From the NCBI RefSeq assembly GCF_047496725.1, contig NC_132970.1, positions 22,656,001 through 22,720,000 of the forward strand: a DNA stretch of 64,000 nucleotides, given 5' to 3'. Of this stretch, positions 51,889-63,918 are shown in pieces. The translations under genes and the position numbers were made by a program. Each line of letters begins with the position of its first letter. The stretch's first letter is position 1. The notes under the pieces were generated by a model. The model did no database searches and was not told the DNA's origin. It saw only the letters and a program-made list of their open reading frames with translations. The DNA comes from Anoplolepis gracilipes. Taxonomy: Eukaryota > Arthropoda > Insecta > Hymenoptera > Formicidae.

Positions 51889-54800
51889 GGAGAACATTTT
51901 TGTGAAAAATCGCAATTTATATAATTTGCTGTTAGTAATAACTGATTATTCGACAACAAAAGAATATGCGTATCAAGATTTAAAATATCCTTGATGCATA
52001 TACGGGCGCGTATTTTCTACAGTTTCACACGGTTGCCCTCTCCGCGCGATTGATTAGCTGTTTCAATTTCCATTAATAAGCACAGATCTGCGAACTTGCT
52101 ACCGTATGTGTACTGCTATGTACAATGCATATATGTAACATCTGAATATATATATATATATATATTTTATTTTTAGACCGGCATACGCGACACACGCACT
52201 TCTCGCTTGTTACGTATTTCTGCCAATCACGAAGAATTCACATGCTTTTGTGCTCGGCCTTACCGCCACGATGTGTTACCTGATGACCCTGTCGTTAATC
52301 ACCTACAGCAACACGTCCGATCACATTACCAAGGTAAACCCTCTACTGACAGGCAGGTGTAACCACCTGACGTAATCCGCGAGATTGACGTAAGATAGGC
52401 GTAGCTAAAGAATGTAATTCTTCTTTTTTCCTTTTTCTCAACTATAGATTGTTGCCGATGTGATATACTTTGTGTGCATAAACGGCCTGGGACTTTACTT
52501 CAGGTTCATGAACGAGGTCGTTATCAGGCGCTCCTTCCTAGATCGCCGGAAATGTGTTGAATCCACGCTCAGACTCAATTATGAAAAGGACCAAGAAGTA
52601 GGTCTAAACTAACACATAAATTCGATCGGTGAAATAGAGATTTATCGTTATTTGTCGGGTTAAAAATATTTTGCAATTTTTTTGATTAATTTTGATTAAT
52701 AAAAATAAAGCAATAATAAAAATAGTTATTAGTTTCAACATATTTTTTATATCGAAAAACGAATTTCTCTTCCTTTAAAAGAAAAGGTAGGTCTCTTAAA
52801 AAGATTTCTAACTTTTGAAATTGAAATGATATGCAATAGAAGACGCGCCTCAAATCTAAACAGTATTTCGTACGGAGAATGTAAGAAATGAATTCGCAAT
52901 GCTAGGCACGTAAGCTCACGGTTGCTATAATCACGTTGTGAATTCTTGCCTTTCGCACTTTAAGTCTCTGAACTATACTCTGACTGTAGTCTACTGTTTG
53001 ATGTTTTCCTTTCGTACGTCTATAGAAAATACAAAGACATAAAAATTTCTAAATTTGCAAAATTACTAAGATATAATAAAGGAAAAATAATCCAAAGTCT
53101 AATTTAATAACAATAAAAAAAAAATAAAATTACGTACATTTAAAATTAGAGTTTTAATGGTTTAGAAAAAATTCGAGGATTTATACCTAGAGGTTAAAAT
53201 AATCGTCAATATTTACAGGAACAATTGACACGGAGTATATTGCCGCAACATATAGTGGCGAAAATAAAAAAAGATTTTAGGGATATTTTCAAGTTTATAG
53301 AGGAGCACAAGAAAAGCCCTCCGCCGAAAGGCAGGCCGCATAAGTATATATTATTTTTACAGCAAATACGAGATATTTTATTACACGTGATTATCCGTTA
53401 GATTAATCATCCTATTTTCAGCGATCTATGCGTGGAGACGCACGACAATGTGAGCATCTTGTACGCGGACGTAGTGAATTTCTCTGGACTTACCGTAACG
53501 TTGCCGATACGAAAACTCGTGGAAACCCTGAACGACTTGTTCGGTAGCTTCGACGAGGCATCGGAAAGGCATAACGTATTGAGAATCAAATTTTTGGGCG
53601 ACTGTTATTATTGCGTGAGTGGTGTACCCACTCCAAATTCCCAACATGCCAAAAGCTGCGTTGATCTCGGTAAATAATGATTTATTTACATCTCGTGTGT
53701 GTGTCATCTCGTGAAAGCGAGCGTGACGTAGATAAAGTTTCGAGAACCTCTTTGGGGATTAAATGGATATTTCAATGATACTTTAAGTACATATGTACAA
53801 GTTAATTATTACAACATGTATTACAAAGTTATGATATGCAATAATCAGGATATTTTAAGGGGATCCAAAATTAAAGACAGAACATGAATTACAGATTTTG
53901 AAAATTTTTTTTTTTTTGGCTACGAAGATTGATATTGAAATTTTTCTCCTCAATCAAGTACTTACAAAAACAACACGCGAAGGCTAATAATTTCATATAA
54001 AAATGATAAAAAATTAAAAAATGACAGTTACGTCGTAACAATATTTACTTTTAATATAAAAAGTTCTACGGTATGTCCGTGCAAGAGATATAGCGTCCGC
54101 GTTTGGAATAACATAACAGAATATTAATAAACTTTTGGAAATGACTTTAGAAGCCTAGTAAAAAAGATTTTTAAAATCTATAAAAAATTACTCTCGTACA
54201 TCTGTGAGGGTCCGAGATTGAAACACAAACTCACGTCAGACGTCATTTCTAAAAATTCACAAATATTCCTTCATGCAATTCCTAGCAGAAATCTATCTTA
54301 TTTTGTGTTTATAAATTGCACAACTTTTATATTAAGCAAATATATTGTCATGTCACGTTAAATTTGGTCGATAATATAGAAGAGCTTTTGAATCCCCTTA
54401 AGCTTATTTTTATAAAGGCAAAGGTAAAGAGAGATTTTCTTTGATTAGGGTAAACTCGGGTAAGATGGCCATAGTTTTTTAAAATGCAAAAACATACTTT
54501 TATTTTTATTTTGTTATTTTTTAATAGTGTTTGGCATATTATCTTCCCTGAAGCTTAAATTGCGTAATATTATCGAAATTAAAAGGAAAATATTTAATAG
54601 AAATTTTATATTATCAAAATAGTACAACATAAGCATTCGCCATCTTACCCAACTTTTACAGAAAAGATAACCATAATATTTATAAAAAAAATAGTAAAAA
54701 CAAAAATAAAAATTATAGATCATATAATAATTTACATATCTTTATAATACGTCTGACGTCGATTACGATAGCTTAACTGTAATTTATTCAACGTTACAAC

Positions 54801-57800
54801 AGTTTCTATTGGACAAATGAAAAACTTAGCAGATAATCAAAAGTAAAAATATGGTATAAGATTCACAATATCGTTATTTCGAATAATGTATGCACATAAA
54901 CTACTATAAATATCGATTATCTTTGATAATAACTAAAAAAGCGCACTATGTAGCAATTATTGAAAAAATTACAGCCTATCGCCATCATACCCTAGTTTAG
55001 CCTAAATATTATTTTATAAAATGATACGCAGGACTCGATATGATAAAAATCATCAACGAGGTGAGAGCGCGAGTCTATCGCGAAAGCGGTGTCGACGTGA
55101 ACATGAGAATCGGCGTGCACTCGGGCAATATAATATCCGGAATCCTGGGGACAAATAAGTGGCAATACGACGTTTGGTCGCGCGACGTGGTGATAGCGAA
55201 CAAGATGGAGCAAACTGGAAAGCCCGGCAAGGTCCACGTGACTCAGCAAACATTGGATCTCGTTAACGTGAACGATTACAATTGCGTCCCGGTCGAAAGG
55301 TTGGACGACGAAGTCCTGCGAAAATACGGGATACGTAGCTACCTAATCACGCCGTCCTTACCGGAAACGCCGATACCGATGCGGTGCGTGTCTCCCGGTG
55401 GCGTAGGAAAATCATAACTCGTATCTATAACATTGTTTTAAATCAATTTCAATCAACATTTTGATTTCAATATCTCGACTCTGTTCATCCTTCAGTCATT
55501 CGCAGATGTCTACAAGTATCCTCATGGATCTTTTAATTTATAAATTTCCACGGATTAATTTAAAGCTCTGAATAAATATGTCTCCACAAATCGAATCATT
55601 CATTTATATTTACGAAAAGATTTTTAATAATGATTCTTTTAATGATTATATATTCTGCTTTTACTCATCATCATTATTCGATCTGTACGCTTCATAGATC
55701 CTATATGTTATAGAAAAGCATCTAAATTTTAATGAATACTCCTACGCCACTGATTTTTCACACTGTCCTTTGGTCGAGCAAATTTCCATTGAGTTTCGTA
55801 TCGTTGACAGACGAACTTTGTTGCAGAACAGCGAGAACAGTTTGAAGGTCATTAGTTCGGACTCGCCGATTCTATCATATCCTACGCCTAACAAACACTA
55901 CATCAAGTTCTACAATGGACGCTCCAACACTCTTATCAATAATACTTCCAGAACGAAATTAACGAATAATCAGGCGGACGTTTTCGCAAGCACTTACAGA
56001 CGGAGAACGCACTTTATGGATTCCTGCTTACGAGATTATCATCTAATGTTGAAAGCGGCGGACGCCGAAATGGAGAACGCTATTAATCAGATGCCTCTCA
56101 ATAAATGGGAGTAAGTTTTTCACAATTTTTTATTTCAATAGAGAAACGTCCATTAGATTTTCTTATGTTTGATTCTTAAAGTATATATATTTTTCTTTCT
56201 TGAAAAAAAATTTCGAATATTAAATTTTTTAATTTCAGGTAAAATTATTTAAAAAAAATACAAATATTAATGCAATAAATTAAAACAATACAAACAATTA
56301 AATTTTTTATTTTTTTTTAGACAGTGGAGCAACTGGAAACATATAAATCCACTTTTTCTGACATTTCGACAATGGAGTTGGGAGATTCCATTTCTGCGTG
56401 AACCAGATCCTCTCTTCAAGTTTTACATAGGCTGCTCTGCCTTCGTGCTACTCTTCATGGGACTCATGTATCTCATACCCACGCTAATGATCTCCCAGTA
56501 TATATATCACAAATATCAGTCTGATAATTCTTATTAATCATCAATGTCAATATAATAATTATGAAAGTCTCCCTCACCTTTTTGCAGATGGTACCTGAGT
56601 ACAATTATCAGTTATTCAACAGCGATGATGTTTTTAATCATTTTAATACCTCTCACGTGGATGCACTTTGTGTGGAATCGTTGCAAGGATCCGCACGACG
56701 AACACGAAGGACACGTTCCGCATCCACGGAACAAATTGCTATACTTCTTTTATCAAACAAGCGTAAAGGTGACTATATTATTATTTAATTTACTACGTCT
56801 TTCATTTATCTTTACTATTTATATGCATATTTTTACTATTTAATCACATCATTTTTTTCTATTTATTTTATTTTGATGCAGGTTGTATGGAGCGCCCTTT
56901 TGAGAACAATCTTGTACTTGGTGATCACGATAATGTTGACGACATGTGCCATGTTTGACATGATTGTAAGATATTTCTCCAATTTATTTTTTGCCGATTA
57001 TTATTCCGCATGTTTTACGAATTTAGTTTCCTTTTTTCTGTGATATAAGGTTCGGTAAAATAATTATTTTTTAACTATAAATTAGAAAGTAGCGATGAAA
57101 CATATTAAAATCCTTTTCAGTTCGAATGTAAAAATGTGAACAATAATGTAACGTCCAGCATGGAGGAGATCGGCGCCTCTAGTTTAGAATGCGTGACTAC
57201 ACCTTGGGTAAGATGATTTAGTACGTACACGGTACAGAATTTCATTCACGTGAAAATTTGTTGTCTCAGCGACGACGATATGGCTATCAATGATTCCTTT
57301 TTTGCAGCAAATGACGGAAACCTGCTCGTTGGCGATCCTCACCAGTTTCCTCTTCCTGAGAGTCCACTACGCTTTGAAATTTGTAATAGGTATCTGCGTG
57401 GTGGCCTTTTACGCGTGGAATGTTTGGGAGCACCGGTCTAATATATTTCACGTATGTTAGGTATTTTTTTAAAGAAACAGCCCAGGTAGCAAGCACACGA
57501 AATTTGGACGTCAAAATATGGTCAGTTCAAACCAAATATGACGTGATGTAATGACGGAAAAATAACGGTCCAATGTCACAGAGCGATGACGACATTTCAA
57601 GACGTTAAAAAGACGTGACTTCATGACCATTCTAGAAACACCTATTAGTGACGTTTTAATGACATTTGATCATGAATCTTTTCCTCTAGCGTGAACACGT
57701 AAAAAATGAAAAATTCATTCACAAATATTGAATTCGTTAACGAAACTTTTCACTTTTCACGAGTTCACGCTAGAGGAAAAGATTCATGATCAAATGTCAT

Positions 57801-60200
57801 GATCAAGTCCCAGATTAGAGAGAAAATTCATGTTAGAGCCCTGAGGTATAGAGAATTATGAATATCAAAATTATACACAAAATTGTTTTAATAATTTAAG
57901 ATGTTATAAAAAATTAAATGAGTTTTTAGTTAAAAAATAGTAATATTTAGGCGATTTATAATAATAATAACTTAAAAATCACGATATTATGACTTTTTTT
58001 GCAACGTCATTAAGACGTCACAAAAAAGACGTTTTAAATTAGACATTATTTGGTCATGTGACGTTATTACGAACCAGAAATAACCAGTTTTCAACGTCAA
58101 AATGACATGTGCTTGCTACCTGGGAGTCTTGTACTTTTTTTTTATTATGAAATAAAATGTATTTTACATTCTTCAGTCGAGCGACACGTGGAATCCTCAC
58201 TTGGAACCAAAAGTAGCGCATATATTAACTGTGGTATTTCTCACGTTTTCCTTACATCTTATCGATCGTCAGGTGAGTCTTTTCGAAAATCGCATTTTCA
58301 TGAAATCTTCCCGCCGTTATTTGTTAATAAGTTTAATGTTCTTTTATGAACATCTTCGTTTAGGCAGAGTACCTGAGCAGGCTGGATTATCAATGGAAAC
58401 GTCAGCTGACAAAGGAACAGGATGAAGCATTTCATACGAGAAACGCCAATAAGCTTCTACTCCGTAATATTTTACCGGAACACGTTGGTACGCTATTTTC
58501 AACAATTATTTTATACGTTTCTTTCGAATATGCAATCGATATATCGATTAACTTGTGATAAAAATAACGTGTATAATAATAATGATTTAATATTCGAAAA
58601 AAATCGAGATTAAGTATCCCGTCACTCGTTTGATTCTAGCGGAGTTTTATTTGAACATGAACCGAAGTGAAGAGAACGAACCTTATCACGAGGCTCACAG
58701 CAACGTCGCCGTAATGTTCGCCTCTCTGACAGGGCTGTCAATCGACGAGAGTGACATCCTTATCGATCTGAATGAGATTATCTGTGAATTCGACAAGCTA
58801 CTCTTCGAATCTTGCTTTGTGTGCCGTATAGAAAAAATAAAGGTCGCCGGTGAGTGTTCCATGAATAATTCATTTTCTGAAAAATGACGAAGAATAGATT
58901 AATATTTACGAGCTGGATTCTAAACGACAATTTTGACGCTTTCATTACTATTTCAGTTATGAGTTTTGCCATCAAACGCGTACTTATATACATTTTAAAT
59001 CTTATCGATTATTATTTATAAAAACTTTTTTAAAAGATAGATTAATATACAAGTATAATCACATAAATTGATTTATATATGAATAAATGATTTAATATAT
59101 ATTTCATTTATAATTATTCTGAAAAATTATTTTAGTAAATTTTATAAATTACTAGCAAAGAGATGTAAAAAGAGAAATTACTTTGACGCTTTCATTACTA
59201 TTTCAGTTAAGAGTTTTGCCATCAAACGCGTACTTATATACATTTGAAATCTTATTGATTTATAAAATTATTATTTATAAAAACTTTTTTAAAAGATAGA
59301 TTAATATACAAGTATAATCACATAAATTGATTTATATATGAATAGATGATTTAATATATATTTCATTTATCATTATTCTGAAAAATTATTTTAGTAAATT
59401 TTATAAATTACTAGCAAAGATATGTAAAAAGAGAAATTAAAATTTCTCTACATTCAGGAACAACATATATGGCAGCTTGTGGATTAGAAGCTAGTCGACG
59501 CAATTCGATGCATAGTACCGAGAGCGAAGAGGATTCCAACGACAATGTGGTCAAGGTGATGGCGCAATTTGCCGTACAAATGATGTCCGTGCTCGATAAA
59601 ATGATCGCGAGATCTTTCACCACATCGAAACCTTACAAGTGAGTAATTGTAAGCAGGCACATAAAAAGCGGCGGACAAAATTGTAAAGAATTGTGACGAC
59701 TTAATTAAAATATAATAACTCATTTGTATAGAGTTTAAACGATGACTGTTATTTATTCTGAGGAATTATTAATAATATATATATATATGTAAAATTTCTC
59801 TTACGTGATCTTTCAGATTGAGGATCGGAATTTCTCACGGAGAAGTGACGGCTGGTGTCGTGGGAGCTCAAAAACCTTTGTACGATATTTGGGGCGATGC
59901 CGTAAATATGGCGTCCAGAATGGACACCACCGGAGTACCTGGAAAAATACAAGTAGAATTTTTATTACTATTCTCAAAACGATAAATTTGTGAAACCAAC
60001 TAATTGTGATTTGCATTTTAATTTGACAGGTGACAACGGATACGGCTGTCGTGTTAGAACAGCAAGGTGTCAAATGTCATCTACGTGGTGAAACGTACGT
60101 CAAACCGAAAGGAAAGGTCACGACATATTTCGTGGGCGTTGATGAGAAGGGAATGTTGGAAAAAACGGATTCTGGAGAGGAAGAGAGCACTAGTTTATGA
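45536..60200 (+). CDS. Transmembrane adenylyl cyclase (type 2/ACX-like)
   Basis: Plasma-membrane enzyme that converts ATP to cAMP downstream of G-protein-coupled receptors. Twenty coding exons: 45536-45643, 50634-50768, 51140-51360, 52177-52333, 52448-52597, 53219-53343, 53422-53669, 55032-55383, 55811-56110, 56321-56497, 56588-56768, 56882-56965, 57121-57207, 57308-57451, 58177-58272, 58364-58487, 58640-58849, 59458-59638, 59817-59952, 60030-60200. They total 3387 nt, 1128 aa. Order: N-terminus, six membrane segments (exons 2-5), C1 cyclase domain (exons 6-8), linker, six membrane segments (exons 10-15, NVT glycosylation site in an outer loop), C2 domain (exons 16-20). C1 metal-binding Asp315 (ILYADVVNF) and Asp359 (KFLGDCYYC) are 44 apart, as in known enzymes. 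C2 has Lys964, Asp1050, Asn1057, Arg1061 and Lys1097 at the positions used for ATP and catalysis, so it should be active. Subtype is uncertain: it suggests the insect ACX or Ac76E groups. Confidence 0.93.
45644..50633 (+). other. Adenylyl cyclase intron 1 (5.0 kb)
   Basis: Donor GTAAGT at 45644; acceptor TTTCAG ending at 50633. It contains GC-richer islets at 47160-47750 and 49030-49340 and a MITE copy at 48291-48650. A 130-codon ATG-started + strand frame at 49038-49430 has no recognisable domain. The length and islets make it a likely place for regulatory elements or alternative first exons, but none can be shown. Confidence 0.65.
48291..48650. mobile_element. MITE-like element with CACTCAA-type ends, copy 2
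   Basis: Same orientation and order as 43520-43909; shared landmarks include TTAACTGAAACAGATAAATG and ATATTGCTGCTATAAATTCT. Its termini are more decayed (left CGCTCAAAAAAA, right indistinct). It sits in intron 1 of the cyclase gene. Confidence 0.7.
50790..50826. repeat. (AT)n microsatellite in cyclase intron 2
   Basis: An uninterrupted AT run just after exon 2. It is far enough from the donor (50769) not to disturb it. Confidence 0.9.
51829..51884. repeat. (AT)n microsatellite in cyclase intron 3
   Basis: About 28 AT units. A shorter AT run also lies at 52147-52164, just upstream of the exon 4 acceptor. Confidence 0.92.
54448..55002. mobile_element. MITE with GGGTAAA termini and TA target duplication, copy 2
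   Basis: Left end GGGTAAACTCGGGTAAGATG; right end GGGTATGATGGCGATAGG-like in reverse. It is flanked by TA at 54446-54447 and 55003-55004. Internal sequence matches 2553-2992 in the opposite orientation and is about 115 bp longer. It fills the 3' part of cyclase intron 7 and stops only about 27 bp before exon 8, so its right end lies in the branch-point and acceptor region. Confidence 0.8.
57481..58124. mobile_element. 644-bp MITE, CCCAGGTAGCAAGCACA termini, nested palindrome
   Basis: Perfect 17-bp terminal inverted repeats: CCCAGGTAGCAAGCACA at 57481-57497 and its reverse complement at 58108-58124. Inside is a perfect 37-bp inverted repeat (57660-57696 with 57763-57799), and the interior is rich in GACGT motifs. 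There is no coding frame. It lies in cyclase intron 14, about 50 bp upstream of exon 15. The ends and interior resemble the short element at 1087-1228. Confidence 0.85.
58932..59440. repeat. Tandem duplication in cyclase intron 17, unit 250 bp
   Basis: Two direct copies (58932-59181 and 59182-59440), each starting TTTGACGCTTTCATTACTAT and ending with AGAGAAATTA. They differ at a handful of positions plus one short insertion. Each copy carries an acceptor-like ATTTCAG. The array ends about 18 bp before the true exon 18 acceptor. Confidence 0.85.
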
Positions 60201-60700
60201 CAAAGGACGAATGATAATAAGGATTAATTTTAACAATCAAGCTACATCTCCCGATCGACAAATCGTCTAAAAAGCATACAGGGTGTAATCGAACAGTCTC
60301 GTTCTCTACTGTTATATACAGTTACATATGATATTTATTTCTAAAATTATTAAAATTATTCCACTGGTATAACAATTACGTAAAACGAATTTCTATAACG
60401 TACATGTTATAGATTAACAGTTGTGACACGAGAAAAACACGAGTAGCAATGAAAACATCCTTTTAAGATGAATCTCTTGTCTCATCGTTTCACATAGTTT
60501 TAAGATGAATCTCTTGTCTCATATCTAATCATTTAATATATCAAATATATTTTTTATTCTACTTTTAAAAAAAAATATCCATTGTCATAGTAAATGAGAT
60601 AAAAATGTGTAAAGATATATTCATATATAAATTTGTAACATACAATATATCGATATTCGCAGTGTAAATAAAGATAGTGGATACAAAGATGAAAAAAGAT
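60201..60700 (+). other. Adenylyl cyclase 3' UTR with a 25-nt direct repeat
   Basis: AT-rich sequence after the TGA stop, with an AATAAA signal at about 60666. TTTTAAGATGAATCTCTTGT plus CTCAT occurs at 60461-60485 and again, identically, at 60498-60522. Transcript extent is inferred, not shown. Confidence 0.5.
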
Positions 60701-62140
60701 GACGGCATTGTTTGAACATAGAGGAAGCGGCTTACAAGTTACACTCTGTAATGTTTGAACGAGCAAGACCGGAGAGAAACCAAAGAAAGTGCGAGAGACC
60801 AAAGAATGAGAAGCGCGGGAGATAACGCGCGATAGTAAAATAACGTAAAAAAAGAATATACCTCAAATGATTTATATAGGTTGTACTCTCGAGATATATC
60901 GCGATAATAATGATTATTTCCCGCCGGCCACACTTATTACCGCCGTGTCATACTGCTAATCAAAAAATGAAAGAGATCTATATATATATTGTACGTAATT
61001 ATAACAACGTTTTTATCATATACAAGAGAATTATATTATATTTGTACAGCGCCCGAAAGATGTATACGATGTTTTTTCTGCATCATGTTACTTTACACGT
61101 GCACAGTAATTATTAATCGCAATATATTAAACCAGCTCGCTTCTCACATACAACAATATCTTTCACTGAATATTCCTGAATTATACTTTGTTATATGAGA
61201 AAAGCGATACTGAACAATTGTATTCATTAATTTGCATCTGTTACATCAAAAGCAGAATGATACAATCGCGAGAAATGATATAATTTAATATTAAAATACA
61301 CATCTCTCTACCGACCATATAAATGACGATACGTCGCAATAAAAAAATTACATAATGAAAAGAAAGTTTTTTTTTTTTTTTCATGGTTTAAGCAGGCAAA
61401 TTTTTAAAATAATATATTTAAAGATATTAATTAGAGTGAATGTATATTACAAAACTTCAACGCACATTTGACGATATCTCATTTTTTCCTTATGTTTGTC
61501 TATTTTCCTGAGTATTGCGACTCATTTTACGACTGCGATTGCGTAATACAAAATATCGCAAAATACAAAACCAAGATTGCGAGAAAGAATAACGCATTTA
61601 TTTTTATATCAAAATGCAGTAACGACAAAGCGATCGTTTGTTTATTTGTAAATATCTTTTGTATATATATATTTTAAATATTATAAAAATAATTGACTAA
61701 AATGTGATTATGTCTAACGATTTGAATAAAATATTTATTACCGTCTATTTGCTTTATACTTTTATTCCTACCTTAAATAAATCCTCTAATTATAATTCTA
61801 GTGTGACAGAAAAATTTGAAATAATATTTTAATGGTTAATTAGCATCAATCTTTGCTTAGTATATTAATATACTATTAATATGAAATTATAATTAGGGTA
61901 ATAAATTTTTACTACCAATGTAATTGTTAATAAAGGTCAATCTCTTTAATAAGGCAATGTACAAAACTTATCGCATACACAGTATGCATATTCATTTTAT
62001 ATCGCGATATAAAATTCATTAATTACAACATTCGTCTAGAATTAAATAATTAACATTACTGTACAAGATAATTCACGGGAAGAATCGAGCCTTGTTTATT
62101 AATAGAGTTTCGGATCGATTATTCTGCCCCCTCCACCGAC
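60701..62140. other. AT-rich downstream DNA, no gene seen
   Basis: Possible extended 3' UTR or intergenic sequence. There are further AATAAA motifs (for example near 61338) but no credible coding frame. Confidence 0.4.
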
Positions 62141-62145
62141 CCTCT

Positions 62146-62148
<3 letters not shown>

Positions 62149-62227
<79 letters not shown>
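62149..62227. repeat. (CT)n microsatellite
   Basis: A CT array interrupted by single TTT variants, giving a spurious Ser-Leu frame. Confidence 0.95.
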
Positions 62228-62230
<3 letters not shown>

Positions 62231-63127
62231 CTCACTCTTTTCGCATTTCTTCATTTTCTCATCTTCTAATTAAAGTATAATCAATTAATTAAATTAAATT
62301 GCAGAAGCACTCATGATTTTATCATACATACAGAGAATAATATGTTACATTGCACCAAAAAATACAAGATTAAAATTAATTTTAATAAAAAAGGCACTTC
62401 TAGCTAGAATATTATTTTACATAAATCGTATAATCTCAATGACGAAGAATGGCTATCAAAGCTTCAAATCAAAATACATTTTAAAAAAGTGCAGTACATA
62501 TTGCACAACAGGCTGTCTCAAATGTAATGTGTGTACATCATTATCATAATAGTGCTGCAGAAAGACTGGAAGCAGATTTTTATTTGAAGAATTTAATAGA
62601 TGTAGAATTTTCAATATAAAATTCTTTAAGTAAACTTAAGTAAGTTCTTTAATGTTATTTCAAGATGAAAAATTAGCTCGACAGCAAATTAATTTTTTTA
62701 GCGTAATTTTTTTTATATATATTATTTTATTTTTATTAATAAAAAATTTTTTATAAAAATAGTGAAACATTTTCATTTAAAAACAAATAATAATTAATCG
62801 AACAGTAATTATTAAAGAAATAAAATTCTGCTACTAATGTACATCTTATTATTAGAACCACTCTATTTATTGAAACAACTTATTTGACACTATTTTTTAT
62901 CATAACTGATAGCAAATATTGTTTTTCAGCTAGATACTATAGAGAAATCTTTTATTCATGTTAATAAGCTTAAGTCAATAACAGAGAGAACATAATTTTT
63001 TCACTAATTTATAATAAGTAGTTAATTAACAATTATTAAGTATATACACAAATCAGCTGTATCTCCACAGCTTCGTCCAATTATACAATTTATAATAAAT
63101 AAATATTTGATAAAATGGAAAATAAAT
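62228..63127. other. AT-rich intergenic DNA
   Basis: A 78-codon ATG-started + strand frame (62313-62549) is Lys/Ile-rich with a Cys-rich tail and no recognised domain. I do not call it a gene. Nothing else was seen. Confidence 0.35.
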
Positions 63128-63129
63128 GC

Positions 63130-63178
<49 letters not shown>

Positions 63179-63229
63179 ATATATACATTTAATAAATATC
63201 TTTTAATAAATATGCGTAAAATATATGTA

Positions 63230-63280
<51 letters not shown>

Positions 63281-63443
63281 TTTACGCATATATATATACA
63301 TGTATATATAATACACTAAAATTTACTGATATTTAAAAAGAAGATATTTATTGAATTTATTTTTTTCTGGGAAAAAGTATTGTATCTTAAAAATGTATAT
63401 ATGTATTAATATATGTATATATATATATATATATATTAATACA

Positions 63444-63512
<69 letters not shown>
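63128..63512. repeat. Cluster of (AT)n microsatellites
   Basis: AT arrays at about 63131-63168, 63237-63270 and 63415-63512, with ACAC/GTGT variants. They produce only artefact Tyr-Ile frames. Confidence 0.93.
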
Positions 63513-63519
<7 letters not shown>

Positions 63520-63774
63520 CAGTGTTCCAAATTCTGTCAAACTGTGCCAGTATATTTTACAAGGAAAAATTTAAAAAATGTTAAATAAACATAACTTACA
63601 AATGTTTTATTAAAAAGTTATAACAAAAATGAAATAAAAGGATAATGAACTTGTTCTTAATATAGTACTGTGTGAAAATAGGTTGACGACCTATTATCTA
63701 ATCTGTTTACATATGATTTGCGTTTATTATTATCATTCCATTTCAAAATGTCCGTCGTTGTTTTCAATACAAGA

Positions 63775-63918
63775 TTAACATCGTTGGAAAATTGAATTTA
63801 TCACCGTATGAATTTCATGTTGATTTTCTTTCATCTCCGCAAGTGCAACATTAATTTTTTCTATTAATTCGTGACGATTTGTCGACCTATTCTCACAATA
63901 CCATATTAATAGGAAGAA
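63775..63918 (-). pseudogene. Decayed C-terminal fragment of a Tc1/mariner-like transposase
   Basis: A 47-codon minus-strand frame, open between a TAG at its 5' side and a TAA stop. It begins FFLLIWYCENRSTNRHELIE. This recalls the C-terminal end of DUF4817-type/mariner-like transposases, where a FFLWGYL motif is followed by an Asn/Arg-rich turn and a helix of the ELIERI type. The conserved Gly is replaced and no longer frame continues upstream. CAGTGTTCC at 63520 could be the element's outer end; the other end would lie beyond the window. Recognition by eye only. Confidence 0.35.

Noticed and set aside
63022..63584. Tyr-Ile-rich frames
   Set aside because: Direct translation of AT microsatellites.
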